Assembly (NCBI RefSeq): GCF_900090195.1
Contig: NZ_LT607803.1
Coordinates: forward strand, 6,412,229 to 6,476,228
Length of the DNA stretch: 64,000 nucleotides
From: Variovorax sp. HW608
GTDB taxonomy: Bacteria; Pseudomonadota; Gammaproteobacteria; Burkholderiales; Burkholderiaceae_C
Direction: 5' to 3'
Shown: positions 8,686 to 18,072 of the stretch, piece after piece
How the letters are laid out: every line of letters begins with the position of its first letter
Position numbering within the stretch: the stretch's first letter is position 1
Translations under genes and position numbers: made by a program
Notes under the pieces: model-generated
Seen by the model: only the letters and a program-made list of their open reading frames with translations
Told to the model about the DNA's origin: nothing
Database searches by the model: none

Positions 8686-10038
8686 TCAAAGGGCCACCGT
8701 CTGCAGATAGTCCGGCACGCCGGCCTGCCAGTTGAACCGCTCTTCGATCGCCAGGCGCAGCGCGTCGGCGGCGACCGGCTCGCCGTGCGTCACGAACACG
8801 CGCTTCGGCGCCGGCAATCCTTCCAGCCAGGCCAGGAGTTGGCTGCGATCGGCATGCGCCGAGAGCATGTCCAGCCCGACCACCTCGGCGCGCACGTGCA
8901 CATAGGCGCCATGGATCTTGATGTCCCTCGCCCCGGCCAGCATCGCCGCGCCACGGGTCCCGGCGGCCTGGTAGCCGGCGAAGAGGATCGTGCTCCTCGG
9001 ATCGGGCGCATACGCTTCCAGGTGGTGCAGCACGCGCCCGCCGGTCGCCATGCCGCTCGCCGAGATGATGATCGACGGAAAGCTCAGCCCGTTCAGCCGC
9101 TTCGACTCTTCGACCGTGTTGACGAATTTCACCTCCTTGCTCAGCGCGGCACACTGCGCGGCATCGAGGCGATGCTGGTCCGAATGACGCCGCAGGATGT
9201 GCGTCGCATCCGCTGCCATCGGACTGTTGAGATACACCGGCAGGTCGGGAATCCGGCGCGCCGCCTTGAGCAGGTGGATGCAGTGCAGAAGTGTCTGGGC
9301 CCTGCCCACCGCGAAGGCCGGCACCACGACGATGCCGCCCCGCGCGGCCGTCCGGTCGATCACTTCTGCAATCGCCGACAAGGTGTCGACCTTGGCATGC
9401 AGGCGATCGCCATAGGTGGATTCGATGACCACGTAGTCGGCAGGCTCCGGCCGCTCGGGCGGGCGCATCACCAGATCGTCATCCCGGCCCAGATCGCCGG
9501 AAAAGAGGATGCTGCCGCCCTCCCAGGCAAGGTGGATGCTCGCAGCGCCGAGGATGTGCCCGGCGCGTCGCAGTCGCCATGTCCAGCCCGGCCAGGGGGC
9601 ATGCGTCTTGTCGAAATCCAGGACTTCGAAGCGTTCGAGGGCCGCACGCGCATCGTCCTCCGTGTACAGCGGCAGTGCGGGCTTGTGGCGGGAATGGCCG
9701 TGACGATTGGCGTAATCGGCCTCCTCCTCCTGCAGGTGGCCGGAGTCGGGCAGCAGCAACTCGCACAGATCGCGCGTCGCCTGCGTGGCATAGACGGGGC
9801 CGTTGAAGCCCAGCTTGATCAGGCGCGGAACGAGGCCGCTGTGATCGAGATGCGCATGCGTCAACAAGACCGCATCGATCTCGGAGGCCTTGACCGGCAA
9901 GGGCTCCCAGTTGCGCAGGCGCAATTGCTTCAGGCCCTGGAACAGCCCGCAATCCACCAGGAGGCGGCGGCCCGCGTGCTCCAGCAAGTACTTCGACCCG
10001 GTGACCGTGTCGGTTCCACCGAGAAACCGGATGCGCAT
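8686..10038 (-). CDS. MBL-fold/beta-CASP RNA-processing hydrolase
   Basis: A 450-residue metallo-beta-lactamase-fold protein with the beta-CASP insertion and RNA-specificity domain, related to CPSF73/RNase J-like exonucleases. Zinc ligands are visible in HAHLDHSG (His61, His63, Asp65, His66), with GHILGAASI and FSGDLGRDDD further on. ESTYGDRLH, ISASGMATGGRVLHH and FAGYQAAGTRGA are typical of the family. ATG 10038 is preceded by AAGGAGA. It is divergent from the USP gene at 10173 and may share its FNR box. A role in RNA turnover under stress is inference. Confidence 0.88.
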   Translation of the reverse strand: MRIRFLGGTDTVTGSKYLLEHAGRRLLVDCGLFQGLKQLRLRNWEPLPVKASEIDAVLLTHAHLDHSGLVPRLIKLGFNGPVYATQATRDLCELLLPDSGHLQEEEADYANRHGHSRHKPALPLYTEDDARAALERFEVLDFDKTHAPWPGWTWRLRRAGHILGAASIHLAWEGGSILFSGDLGRDDDLVMRPPERPEPADYVVIESTYGDRLHAKVDTLSAIAEVIDRTAARGGIVVVPAFAVGRAQTLLHCIHLLKAARRIPDLPVYLNSPMAADATHILRRHSDQHRLDAAQCAALSKEVKFVNTVEESKRLNGLSFPSIIISASGMATGGRVLHHLEAYAPDPRSTILFAGYQAAGTRGAAMLAGARDIKIHGAYVHVRAEVVGLDMLSAHADRSQLLAWLEGLPAPKRVFVTHGEPVAADALRLAIEERFNWQAGVPDYLQTVAL

Positions 10039-10097
10039 CGTGTCTCCTTCTTCTTGCCGTCAGGCCTGACGCACGACACCATGACAACGCTCGCGAT

Positions 10098-10111
10098 TTG
10101 CGCGGCGTCAA
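10098..10111 (+). promoter_or_regulatory. FNR/Anr-type box, USP (10173) promoter
   Basis: TTGCG-CGGC-GTCAA with -10-like GATACT at 10133-10138, 31 bp from the centre. The predicted start is near 10146, giving a 27-nt leader with AAGGAG. It may also serve the divergent beta-CASP gene, although no -10 is obvious on that side. Confidence 0.75.
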
Positions 10112-10172
10112 TGGTCCGGTGCCCTGCGGGCGGATACTGAATGTTTCTGGACACCAGCGCAAGGAGTCTTCC

Positions 10173-10655
10173 ATGTATCAGCAGATCCTCGTTCCCGTCG
10201 ACGGCAGCGCGACGTCGATGCAGGGCCTCGAGCAGGCCATCGGGATGGCGCGGCTCACCAACGGTCGAATTCGCCTGATCCACGTCGTCGACGAGCTGTC
10301 CTACGCGCTCGCGACGGATGGCTATGCGGGCTACACCGGCGACTGGCTGGGCGTGCTGCGCGAGAACGGCGCCAAGCTGCTGCAGGATTGCCTGCAGAAG
10401 GTCGAGGCGGCCGACATTTCCGTCGAGACGGTGCTGCGCGACAACCTGGACGGACCGGTGCACGAGCTCGTGACGAAGGAAGCCGCGAGCTGGCCTGCCG
10501 ATCTGATCGTGCTGGGCACCCATGGACGCCGCGGAGCGAAGCGGCTGTTCCTCGGCAGCAGCGCCGAGAACATCCTGCGCACGGCGCCCGTTCCGGTCCT
10601 CCTGGTGCGCGCGCCCGAGGGCGCGTCCCAAGGTGAAGCAGCGGCGTCGACCTAG
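10173..10655 (+). CDS. Universal stress protein, single-domain
   Basis: A 160-residue UspA-fold protein starting MYQQILVPVDGSATS, with the ATP-binding signature GTHGRRGAKRLFLGSS (G-x2-G-x9-G-S) near the C-terminus. AAGGAG lies 6 bp before the ATG; the longer frame from 10098 begins inside the FNR box and is rejected. It is nearly a copy of the USP at 46403: the first 23 residues and a 35-residue stretch across the ATP loop are identical. The next USP begins 14 bp downstream, so both are likely in one operon with the P-type ATPase. Confidence 0.93.
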   Translation: MYQQILVPVDGSATSMQGLEQAIGMARLTNGRIRLIHVVDELSYALATDGYAGYTGDWLGVLRENGAKLLQDCLQKVEAADISVETVLRDNLDGPVHELVTKEAASWPADLIVLGTHGRRGAKRLFLGSSAENILRTAPVPVLLVRAPEGASQGEAAAST

Positions 10656-10669
10656 AGGAAGGCTCAGCC

Positions 10670-11128
10670 ATGTACCACCGTATCCTCGTCCCCATCGACG
10701 GCAGCAAGACTGCGGCACAGGGCCTGCAGGAAGCCATTCGCCTGGCTGCAGAACAGAAGGCCAGCCTGCACCTGCTCCATGTGATCGATGATTTCCCGAT
10801 GCTCGGGGAGCTGACGGATGTCGCTGCCTACGGCAACGTGCTGCAGACGCTGCGCGACTACGGCGAGAAACTGCTCTCCGACGCGCAGGAACTCGCGGCC
10901 AAGTCCGGCGTGAAGGCCGAGGTCGCCTTGCGCGAGGTGACGGGGGCGCGCATTGCCACCATCGTGCTCGCGGAAACGAAGGCCACCGGCTGCGACCTGA
11001 TCGTGATGGGAACGCATGGACGCCGGGGCGTCAGCCGCCTGACGCTGGGCAGCGATGCGGAACTGGTCGTGCGCGCCGCTCCGGTGCCTGTCCTGCTCGT
11101 CCGGCACCCCGGCGCAGACCCCGCCTAG
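10670..11128 (+). CDS. Universal stress protein, single-domain
   Basis: A 152-residue UspA-fold protein (MYHRILVPIDGSKTA). The nucleotide-binding loop is GTHGRRGVSRLTLGSDAE, followed by the terminal strand VPVLLVRHP. It is second in the operon after the USP at 10173, and its stop lies 7 bp before the likely GTG of the P-type ATPase. It has no promoter box of its own. Confidence 0.92.
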   Translation: MYHRILVPIDGSKTAAQGLQEAIRLAAEQKASLHLLHVIDDFPMLGELTDVAAYGNVLQTLRDYGEKLLSDAQELAAKSGVKAEVALREVTGARIATIVLAETKATGCDLIVMGTHGRRGVSRLTLGSDAELVVRAAPVPVLLVRHPGADPA

Positions 11129-11135
11129 CCGCGCC

Positions 11136-13700
11136 GTGGGCTCTCCCGAACCTTCTTCCGCCTGGTGGGTCGATCCCGCACCGGCGGCGACGGAAGGGCT
11201 GTCCCGGTCCGAGGCTGAGGAGCGGCTGGCCCGGCACGGCCCCAACACGCTGGAGGCGCACAACGAGCGTCCGCTCGCGCTGCAGTTCCTCGAACGCTTT
11301 CGCAACCCGCTCGTGCTCGTGCTGCTGGCCGCCAGCGCCGTCTCGGCCGCGACCGGCGACGCTGCCAACTTCTTCATCATCATGGCGCTGGTGCTGCTCA
11401 GCGTCACGCTGGACTTCGTCCAGGAACATCGGGCCAACCGCGCGGCGCAAAAGCTGCGCGAATCGGTGGCACTGCGCGCCACGGTGATTCGCGAGGGGCG
11501 GCAGCAGGAACTGCCGGTGGCGCAGCTGGCTCCTGGCGACGTCGTGCTGCTCGCCGCGGGCGAGCGGATCCCGGCCGACGGCAGGCTGATCGAGGCGCGT
11601 GACTTCTTCGTCAACCAGGCCCTGCTGACCGGGGAGTCCTATCCCGTCGAGAAGCGTCCGGGCGAACTGGATCGCGGCGCGACGGAGCTGCAGCAGGCCT
11701 CCAACGCGGTATTCATGGGGAGCACGGTGGTGTCCGGCAGTGCGCGCGTCTGCATCATGGCGACGGGCGCCGCCACGGCGCTCGGCGAAGTGGCCCACAG
11801 CATCCAGTCGGAGCCGCCGCCGACCGCGTTCGAAGCGGGGATGCACCGCTTCGCCATGCTGCTCGTGCGCGTGACGCTGTGGATGGTGCTGTTCGTCATG
11901 CTGGTCAACCTGGTGCTGCACCGGCCGCTGCTCGAATCCTTCCTGTTTGCCGTCGCGCTGGCGGTGGGCCTGACTCCCGAGCTGCTGCCGATGGTGGTGA
12001 CCGTCACGCTCTCGCGCGGCGCATTGCGCATGGCGCAGCGCCGCGTCATCGTCAAGCGGCTGCCCGCGATCCAGAACCTCGGCGCCATGGATGTGCTGTG
12101 CACCGACAAGACGGGCACGCTGACCGAGGCCCGGATCAGCCTCGAGCGCTGCATCGATCCCGAGGGGCGGGACAGCCAGCGCGTGCTGATGCTGGCCCAC
12201 CTCAACAGCGTCTTCGAGAGCGGTCTCAAGAGCCCGCTGGACGAGGCCATCCTCGCCCGCGAGATCGACGCTGGGCCGTGGAAGAAGATCGATGAAGTGC
12301 CCTTCGATTTCGAGCGCAGGCGGGTTTCGGTGCTGGTCGATCGCGGCGACGCGCGCTGGCTGGTCGTCAAGGGTGCGCCGGACGATGTCATCGCCGCATG
12401 CAGCCATCACGAAGTCGACGGCGGCCGCTCGCGGGTGCCACTCGATGACCCCGCGAGGCAGCGGCTGCGCACGCAATGCCGCGAGCTGGAGCGGCAGGGC
12501 CTGCGCGTTCTCGGTGTGTCGTGGCGCGACGTGGCGCCCGATCATCCGCACGCCGACGTGCGCGACGAAAGCAACCTGGTGTTCGCCGGCTTCGCGGCCT
12601 TCATCGACCCGCCCAAGGCCGGCGCAGGCGAAGCGCTCGCGGCGCTGTCCCGAAGCGGCGTCGCCGTGAAGATCGTCAGCGGCGACAGCGAACTCGTGGT
12701 CGAGCACCTGTGCCAGCTGCTCCATATTCCGGTGACCGGCGTGCTCACGGGACGCGAGATCGCCGCCATGGACGAGGCCGCGCTGCGCGCGCGCGTGCAG
12801 AGGACCAACCTCTTCTGCCGCGTCAATCCGACGCAGAAGAACCGCATCATCCTCGCGCTGAAGGCGCGCGGCCACGTGGTGGGCTACCTGGGCGACGGGG
12901 TCAACGATGCGCCGCCGCTTCGCTCGGCCGACGTGGGCCTGACCGTGGATTCCGCGGTCGACGTCGCGCGCGAAGTGGCCGACATGGTGATGCTCGACCA
13001 CGACCTCGGCGTGCTGCACGCCGGGGTGCTCGAAGGCCGGCGGACCTTCGGCAACGTGATGAAGTACATCATGATGGGCACGAGCTCCAACTTCGGGAAC
13101 ATGCTGAGCATGGCGGGCGCCGCGCTGTTCCTGCCCTTCCTGCCGCTGCTGCCGACGCAGATCCTGCTCAACAACATCCTCTACGACATGTCGGAGGCGG
13201 CGATCCCGCTGGACCGCGTCGACGAACAGGGCCTGCGCCGACCCGGCACGCTGGACATGGGGTTCATCCAGCGCTACATGTGGCTCTTCGGCCTGATCAG
13301 TTCGGCCTTCGACGCGCTGACCTTCTGGGTCCTGCTCGGCGTGCTGCACGCGGATGCCACGCTCTTTCGCACCGGGTGGTTCATGGAGTCGCTGATCACC
13401 CAGGTGCTCGTGATCTTCGTGATCCGCACGCGCGACCGGCCCTGGCGCAGCCGGCCCGGCGCGATGCTCACGGGCACTTCGCTGGCCGTCGTGGCCGTTG
13501 CCCTGGCGCTGCCCTACGCGCCGCTCGGCCGGCTCGTGCACCTGGAGCCGCCGCCGACGGTCTTCCTGGCCTGGCTCGCGGGCATGGTGGCGACCTATCT
13601 GGTGCTGGTGGAGATCGCGAAGCGCTTCTTCTACCTTCACCTCGCGTCCAGGCGGGGCCATCGGATGCCTGTCCGCCGGGCGCGGACGCGCCAGGCCTGA
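11136..13700 (+). CDS. Cation-transporting P-type ATPase, MgtA-like (P3B)
   Basis: An 854-residue inner-membrane pump. It has the N-terminal cation-ATPase domain (LSRSEAEERLARHGPNTLE), the actuator loop LTGESYPVEK (164-173), the phosphorylation site DVLCTDKTGTLT with Asp324, and the hinge GDGVNDAPPLRSADVGL. VGLTPELLPMVV in the M4 helix and SSNFGNMLSMAGAALFLPF near M5-M6 match magnesium-type MgtA/MgtB pumps rather than calcium or heavy-metal pumps. The start is placed at the GTG at 11136 because the longer frame runs back into the USP gene. Mg2+ as substrate is a family inference. Confidence 0.85.
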   Translation: MGSPEPSSAWWVDPAPAATEGLSRSEAEERLARHGPNTLEAHNERPLALQFLERFRNPLVLVLLAASAVSAATGDAANFFIIMALVLLSVTLDFVQEHRANRAAQKLRESVALRATVIREGRQQELPVAQLAPGDVVLLAAGERIPADGRLIEARDFFVNQALLTGESYPVEKRPGELDRGATELQQASNAVFMGSTVVSGSARVCIMATGAATALGEVAHSIQSEPPPTAFEAGMHRFAMLLVRVTLWMVLFVMLVNLVLHRPLLESFLFAVALAVGLTPELLPMVVTVTLSRGALRMAQRRVIVKRLPAIQNLGAMDVLCTDKTGTLTEARISLERCIDPEGRDSQRVLMLAHLNSVFESGLKSPLDEAILAREIDAGPWKKIDEVPFDFERRRVSVLVDRGDARWLVVKGAPDDVIAACSHHEVDGGRSRVPLDDPARQRLRTQCRELERQGLRVLGVSWRDVAPDHPHADVRDESNLVFAGFAAFIDPPKAGAGEALAALSRSGVAVKIVSGDSELVVEHLCQLLHIPVTGVLTGREIAAMDEAALRARVQRTNLFCRVNPTQKNRIILALKARGHVVGYLGDGVNDAPPLRSADVGLTVDSAVDVAREVADMVMLDHDLGVLHAGVLEGRRTFGNVMKYIMMGTSSNFGNMLSMAGAALFLPFLPLLPTQILLNNILYDMSEAAIPLDRVDEQGLRRPGTLDMGFIQRYMWLFGLISSAFDALTFWVLLGVLHADATLFRTGWFMESLITQVLVIFVIRTRDRPWRSRPGAMLTGTSLAVVAVALALPYAPLGRLVHLEPPPTVFLAWLAGMVATYLVLVEIAKRFFYLHLASRRGHRMPVRRARTRQA

Positions 13701-13780
13701 ACCGCCATGGTCTTTCGCCACCCGCGAGCCGCGGGCCGGCCCATGACCGCTGCTTCGGTGGAACCGCGCGGTGGCCGAGA

Positions 13781-15832
13781 ATGAGCGCCATGAACGAAGC
13801 TCCCGAATTCGACGAAGGTACGGTCTTCCGCTCGCTTTTCGCTGCCTATCCGGACGCGCTCCTGGTGGTCGATCTGGAAGGCATCATTCGCCTGGCCAAT
13901 CCCGCCGCGCTCGCGCTCCTGGGCTACGAAGCCGACGAGTTGCTGGGCCTCGGCGTCGATGTCCTCGTGCCCGATGCCATCCGTCCGCGCCATGCGGCGT
14001 ACCGGGATGCCTATGCTGCGCACCCGCGGCCCCGTCCGATGGGAACGCAGATGGACCTGGTCGCCAGGCGCCGTGACGGGCGCGAAGTGATGGTCGAGAT
14101 CGCCCTCAGCCCGCTGCAGGACCATGGGCTGCCCTACGTGGTGGCGGCCATCCGCAACATCACGGACTATCCGCGCGTCAAGCAGGCGCTTCAGCGGGCG
14201 CGTTATGCGGAGCACCTGGCCAAATTCGGGCGCCTCGCCGTGGATGCCCGCGAATCGGAAAAACTCCTGGCCGAGGTGCCCGTCGTGGCTGCCGATGCAC
14301 TGCAGGTGGAAATGGCCGAAGTCCGGCTGCTCGAGCCGAACGGACTCAAGGTCCGGGTCGCCACGGCCGCTGGCCCGGATTCGGCACAGAGGATTGGCCT
14401 CAGGCTCGCGATCGAGCCGGGCTCCGCGCTCGAAATGGTCCTGGCCGAAGGCAAGGCCGTCGTGGCGGGTGACAGCGACGGGCACGCCGAACGAAGCCTC
14501 GAATTGACGCCCAGCGATCGCGAGACCGGGGTCGTCTGCAAGCTGCTGGTGCCCTTGGCGGACCGGGGCCGCACGATCGGGGCGCTGGCCGTGCGTTCCC
14601 GCACCCGGCGCACCTTTGGCGAGGACGAACTGAACTTTCTGGAATCGCTGTCGAGCCTGCTGGCGACGGTCCTGCAGCGCGCCAGCAGCGAAGATGCGCT
14701 GAACCATGCACAGCGCCTCGAATCGGTCGGCCAGCTCACCGGTGGCATCGCGCATGACTTCAACAACCTGCTCACGGTGATCTCCGGCAATCTCCAGATC
14801 CTGCGCGATGTGCCCGCGTACGCATCGGATGCGCTCGTGCAGCCGCTGGTCGACTCGGCCCTCCGCGCCACGCAGCGCGGCGCCGAACTCACCGCCAAGC
14901 TCCTGGCCTTTTCGCGCCGCCAGGTGCTTCAACCTACCGTGGTCGACCTCGGCGTTCTGCTGCGCTCCCTCACCGGCATGCTGCGCCGGACGCTGGACCA
15001 GCGCATCGCGATCGAACTCGACGTCGCCGTCGACCTGCGGTGCACGGTCGATCCCGTCCAGCTCGAGTCCGCGCTCCTGAACATTGCGCTCAATGCGCGC
15101 GATGCCATGCCGAAGGGGGGCACCCTGAGGTTCAACTGCCATGTGGCCGTGACGAAGCCGCCGGAACTCGAGCTCGCGGAGGCGGGCGCGGCAGGCTTCA
15201 TCGCCATCGAGATCTCGGACACCGGTGAAGGCATGCCGGAAGCCGTCCGCGAGCGGGCGTTCGAACCCTTCTTCACCACCAAGGAAAGCGGGCGAGGCAC
15301 CGGGCTCGGCCTGGCCACCGTGTACGGTTTCGCACACCAATCGCGGGGGGCGGCCACCCTCGAGAGCACGCCGGGCCACGGCACCACCGTCACCTTGTAC
15401 TTGCCGCGCGTGGGCGGCGGCGAGGTCCAGGCCGAAGTGCAAAGCGCCAGCCCCAGAGCGAATATCCCCAAGGGCTTGAAGGTCCTGCTCGTCGAGGACG
15501 ACCCGGAAGTCATCGCCGTGGTCCGGCAGTTTCTGACATCGATGGGCCTCGAGGTGCTGCCCTGCACGGACGGTCAGCAGGCCCTGCAGGTACTGGAAGA
15601 CCAGCCGGTCGATCTGTTGCTGACCGACGTCTTCCTCGGCCCCGGCCTGCGTGGCACCGAGGTGGCGGCCAGGGCAAGGCGCAGACGCCCCGGCCTTCCG
15701 ATCCTCCTGATGTCGGGCTATTCCGGTGAATTGCTCGACGACCCGATGGGGTGGGAGGTGCTGGCAAAGCCCTATACCCGCGCCGAGCTCGAACGCGCGA
15801 TCGGCCGGGTGCTCAAGAACCGGGCGCAGTGA
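13781..15832 (+). CDS. Hybrid histidine kinase: PAS-GAF-HisKA-HATPase-REC
   Basis: A 683-residue soluble sensor kinase without membrane segments. Order: PAS (about 15-130), GAF (about 150-300), HisKA with phospho-acceptor His325 in LTGGIAHDFNNLL, HATPase_c (ALLNIALNARDAMP; SDTGEGMP; GTGLGLATVYGF) and a C-terminal receiver with Asp616 (DLLLTDVFLG). The PAS domain contains RPRHAAYRDAY with His71, aligning with the RSRHDSY segment that holds the proximal haem ligand of FixL, so a haem-based gas sensor is possible. It follows the P-ATPase by 80 bp and no partner regulator is adjacent. ATG 13790 is an alternative start. Confidence 0.9.
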   Translation: MSAMNEAPEFDEGTVFRSLFAAYPDALLVVDLEGIIRLANPAALALLGYEADELLGLGVDVLVPDAIRPRHAAYRDAYAAHPRPRPMGTQMDLVARRRDGREVMVEIALSPLQDHGLPYVVAAIRNITDYPRVKQALQRARYAEHLAKFGRLAVDARESEKLLAEVPVVAADALQVEMAEVRLLEPNGLKVRVATAAGPDSAQRIGLRLAIEPGSALEMVLAEGKAVVAGDSDGHAERSLELTPSDRETGVVCKLLVPLADRGRTIGALAVRSRTRRTFGEDELNFLESLSSLLATVLQRASSEDALNHAQRLESVGQLTGGIAHDFNNLLTVISGNLQILRDVPAYASDALVQPLVDSALRATQRGAELTAKLLAFSRRQVLQPTVVDLGVLLRSLTGMLRRTLDQRIAIELDVAVDLRCTVDPVQLESALLNIALNARDAMPKGGTLRFNCHVAVTKPPELELAEAGAAGFIAIEISDTGEGMPEAVRERAFEPFFTTKESGRGTGLGLATVYGFAHQSRGAATLESTPGHGTTVTLYLPRVGGGEVQAEVQSASPRANIPKGLKVLLVEDDPEVIAVVRQFLTSMGLEVLPCTDGQQALQVLEDQPVDLLLTDVFLGPGLRGTEVAARARRRRPGLPILLMSGYSGELLDDPMGWEVLAKPYTRAELERAIGRVLKNRAQ

Positions 15833-15871
15833 GCTGCGCTGAAACTGCGTCCACGCGAGAACACAGCAGAC

Positions 15872-15885
15872 TTGAGCAGCGTCAA
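15872..15885 (+). promoter_or_regulatory. FNR/Anr-type box, carbamoyltransferase-like gene 1
   Basis: TTGAG-CAGC-GTCAA with -10-like TAGCGT at 15907-15912, 31 bp from the centre. The predicted +1 coincides with the GTG at 15920. The arrangement is repeated at 46979. Confidence 0.75.
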
Positions 15886-15919
15886 GTCCGGCGGGCTCAA
15901 CCGGCGTAGCGTCGTCCAC

Positions 15920-16630
15920 GTGACGATGCTTCATGCCGTGCGAAGTGCAGCGGACGATCCCTTGACGTCCGCCAGCAGGATCGCTTCACTCATCGCGACC
16001 GCCGACCAGCTGCGGCAGTCCTCGGCCGCGCCGTTGCGTGGCAAGAACCTCGCGCTGCTTCGCGCCAAGGGGGCTCCCCGGGCGTCGCAACTTCAACATG
16101 CCGCCGAAGCGCTCGGCGCGCGGGTGGCCCTGCTGGACTTCGCTCCCCAGGACGGCAGCGCCGATGCAAGCAGCGAGCTCATCACGCTGGCACGCATGCT
16201 CGGCCGCATGTACGACGCCATCGATTGCGACGACCTGGGCGCCTCGGCGCAGCGATTGATCGCGTTGCACGCCGGCGTGCCCGTCTTCCCGGGCCTCGCG
16301 CTCGACACCCATCCGGCCAGGGTCATCGCAGACCTCTGGACGCTCTGCGAGCGCCAGGCGCCGGCTGGGCGGCGGATCGTCTTCGTCGGGAACGGACGCA
16401 GTCGGCGGGCCCAGATGTTCGTGACGGCGGCCCGCACGATGGGCATCGCGATCCTCATGAAGTCGCTCGCCGATGCCGGGGGCGAAGGAACGCCGGCCAT
16501 CGCGGACGCCTCCCGGGCCAGCCACTGGATCCTCTGGATCGGCGGCGTGGCCATCGACCGCGACGCCATGCAGGAAAGCCACCGGCGCATCATGCAGGCC
16601 GTGCTGGTCCACACCCTGCTCGGCGCCTGA
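15920..16630 (+). CDS. Ornithine/aspartate carbamoyltransferase-like protein, catalytic motifs lost (copy 1)
   Basis: A 236-residue protein with the carbamoyltransferase fold pattern: SLIATADQLRQ and LRGKNLALL at the start, MLGRMYDAIDCDDL, then AGVPVFPGLALDTHPARVIADLWTL, and a Rossmann-type strand IVFVGNG. The carbamoyl-phosphate loop (STRTR) is absent, the HPxQ motif reads HPAR, and no HCLP motif remains, so normal catalysis is unlikely. It is also shorter than true enzymes (about 300-340). The GTG at 15920 is at the predicted +1 of the FNR promoter without a ribosome site; ATG 15926 and GTG 15938 are alternatives. A paralogue of exactly equal length is at 47027. Function unknown. Confidence 0.75.
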   Translation: MTMLHAVRSAADDPLTSASRIASLIATADQLRQSSAAPLRGKNLALLRAKGAPRASQLQHAAEALGARVALLDFAPQDGSADASSELITLARMLGRMYDAIDCDDLGASAQRLIALHAGVPVFPGLALDTHPARVIADLWTLCERQAPAGRRIVFVGNGRSRRAQMFVTAARTMGIAILMKSLADAGGEGTPAIADASRASHWILWIGGVAIDRDAMQESHRRIMQAVLVHTLLGA

Positions 16631-16638
16631 ATCCTGCG

Positions 16639-18048
16639 TCAGGCAGACGGCGCGGGAGCGCCCACCACCCGCGACACCTTGCCGCTGCGGCCGACGCGCC
16701 CCGGCTCTCCACATCGGCACTCGATCCGCACGTCGGTCGCCCCCTGCGATCGCAGGAACTCGCCCAGCACGCGCTGCGCCCTCCGGAGCGCGAGTTCCGC
16801 ATCGGCACTGCGCGATCCGGTGCAAAGCAGGAGATCGCACGGCCCCTTCTGAACGAGCTGGAAATCGAAGAGCCCGGCCCCCTCCTCGATCGCGGTGCTC
16901 AATGCGAGCGGGAGCACCTTGACGGAACCGGCGCGCTCGCTGCCCAGGCAGAGCGTGTCCTCGCAACGACCCTGTACCTCGATCACGGGCAGATGGCAGC
17001 CGCACGCGCATGGGTCCGCATGCACGACGATGCGATCGCCCAGGTCGTATCGGATGATCGGCTGGACGTGGTTGGAAAGATTCGTCAGCAGCACCGTCGC
17101 GCCGGCTTCGCCGGCCGGCACCGCGCGGCCCCGGTCATCCACCGATTCCAGGATGGCCCAATCGGAGTTCAGGTGCATGGCGCCCCGTTCGCACTCGAAG
17201 GCGAGCGACAGAAACTCCGAGGCCCCATAGCTGTTGATCAGCCGGCAGTCGAAGGCGCGGCGAATGAAGTCGCGCTTGGCGGGCGACAGATCCTCGCCAC
17301 CGGTCCACACCTCGCGCGGGACCGTCCGCATCCGTCCGCCGAGCCGCTCCTCAGCCAGCAGCGCCGCCGCGCTCGGATAGGTGGCGATGACCGTCGGCGC
17401 CAGGGCATCGATGTCCCGGACGATGGCCTCCATCGGCTGCATGAACGAGATGCAGCGCAAGCGCTGCCAAAGCGCGGGATTGAGCCGCCGCAGCCGCTCG
17501 ATCGAGACCGTGCTCGCGAAATGGCCGTTCGTCGCGCCGACGAACGCGATCCGCTCGCCCCACGCCCAGGGGCCGAAGAGCTGCCGCATGGCCCGGGACA
17601 TCGGCCCACGGACCGCGTCGAGTGCGTCGCACACCGCGAGTGCGAGATCGTCCTGGACGAAGACACCCGGCTCGCCGCTGCTGCCGGAGCTCTCCCACGC
17701 CAGGTAGCGGCCCAGGAAGGGTTCGGCAATGCGGCTGGCATCCGAGACGAAGCGGCAGAGGCCGTCGAGCCGGATCGCGGGATCCGTGACCCACTGGTCG
17801 AAATGGCTCATCAGCTCGCACTTCCTCGCCACCGGCAGGTCTTCGAGGCGGACCCTGTCGACATCGTGGTTGCGCAGCACACGCCCGTAGAACGGCGAGC
17901 GCTCCCTGGCCCAGGCCAGCAGGTGGCGCAGGCGCTGCCGGCGCCGTTCCTCCAGGGCGTCGCGACTGGCGTGGGACGCCATCGCAACGTCCATCGCGAT
18001 CGTCCCCCAGAGCCAGGGATCGATCGGCGGCGGCATGACGGGCGGCAT
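16639..18048 (-). CDS. PaaK-like adenylate-forming ligase
   Basis: A 469-residue member of the phenylacetate-CoA ligase/coenzyme F390 synthetase group of adenylating enzymes. Visible are the P-loop ESSGSSGEPGVF, YGASE as the A5 motif, and IRYDLGD as the A7 motif. A CACGCHLPVIEVQGR segment follows, like the Cys-containing region before the C-terminal domain of PaaK. Substrate is not inferable. It lies 24 bp downstream of the BON gene on the same strand and is probably co-transcribed with it. Confidence 0.8.
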   Translation of the reverse strand: MPPVMPPPIDPWLWGTIAMDVAMASHASRDALEERRRQRLRHLLAWARERSPFYGRVLRNHDVDRVRLEDLPVARKCELMSHFDQWVTDPAIRLDGLCRFVSDASRIAEPFLGRYLAWESSGSSGEPGVFVQDDLALAVCDALDAVRGPMSRAMRQLFGPWAWGERIAFVGATNGHFASTVSIERLRRLNPALWQRLRCISFMQPMEAIVRDIDALAPTVIATYPSAAALLAEERLGGRMRTVPREVWTGGEDLSPAKRDFIRRAFDCRLINSYGASEFLSLAFECERGAMHLNSDWAILESVDDRGRAVPAGEAGATVLLTNLSNHVQPIIRYDLGDRIVVHADPCACGCHLPVIEVQGRCEDTLCLGSERAGSVKVLPLALSTAIEEGAGLFDFQLVQKGPCDLLLCTGSRSADAELALRRAQRVLGEFLRSQGATDVRIECRCGEPGRVGRSGKVSRVVGAPAPSA

Positions 18049-18072
18049 GGCCTCGAGCTCGGCCGCAGGACC

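Noticed and set aside
12476..13780. Upstream extension of the histidine-kinase frame over the P-ATPase gene
   Set aside because: The extension is a shadow of the ATPase reading frame; PAS homology starts only after ATG 13781.
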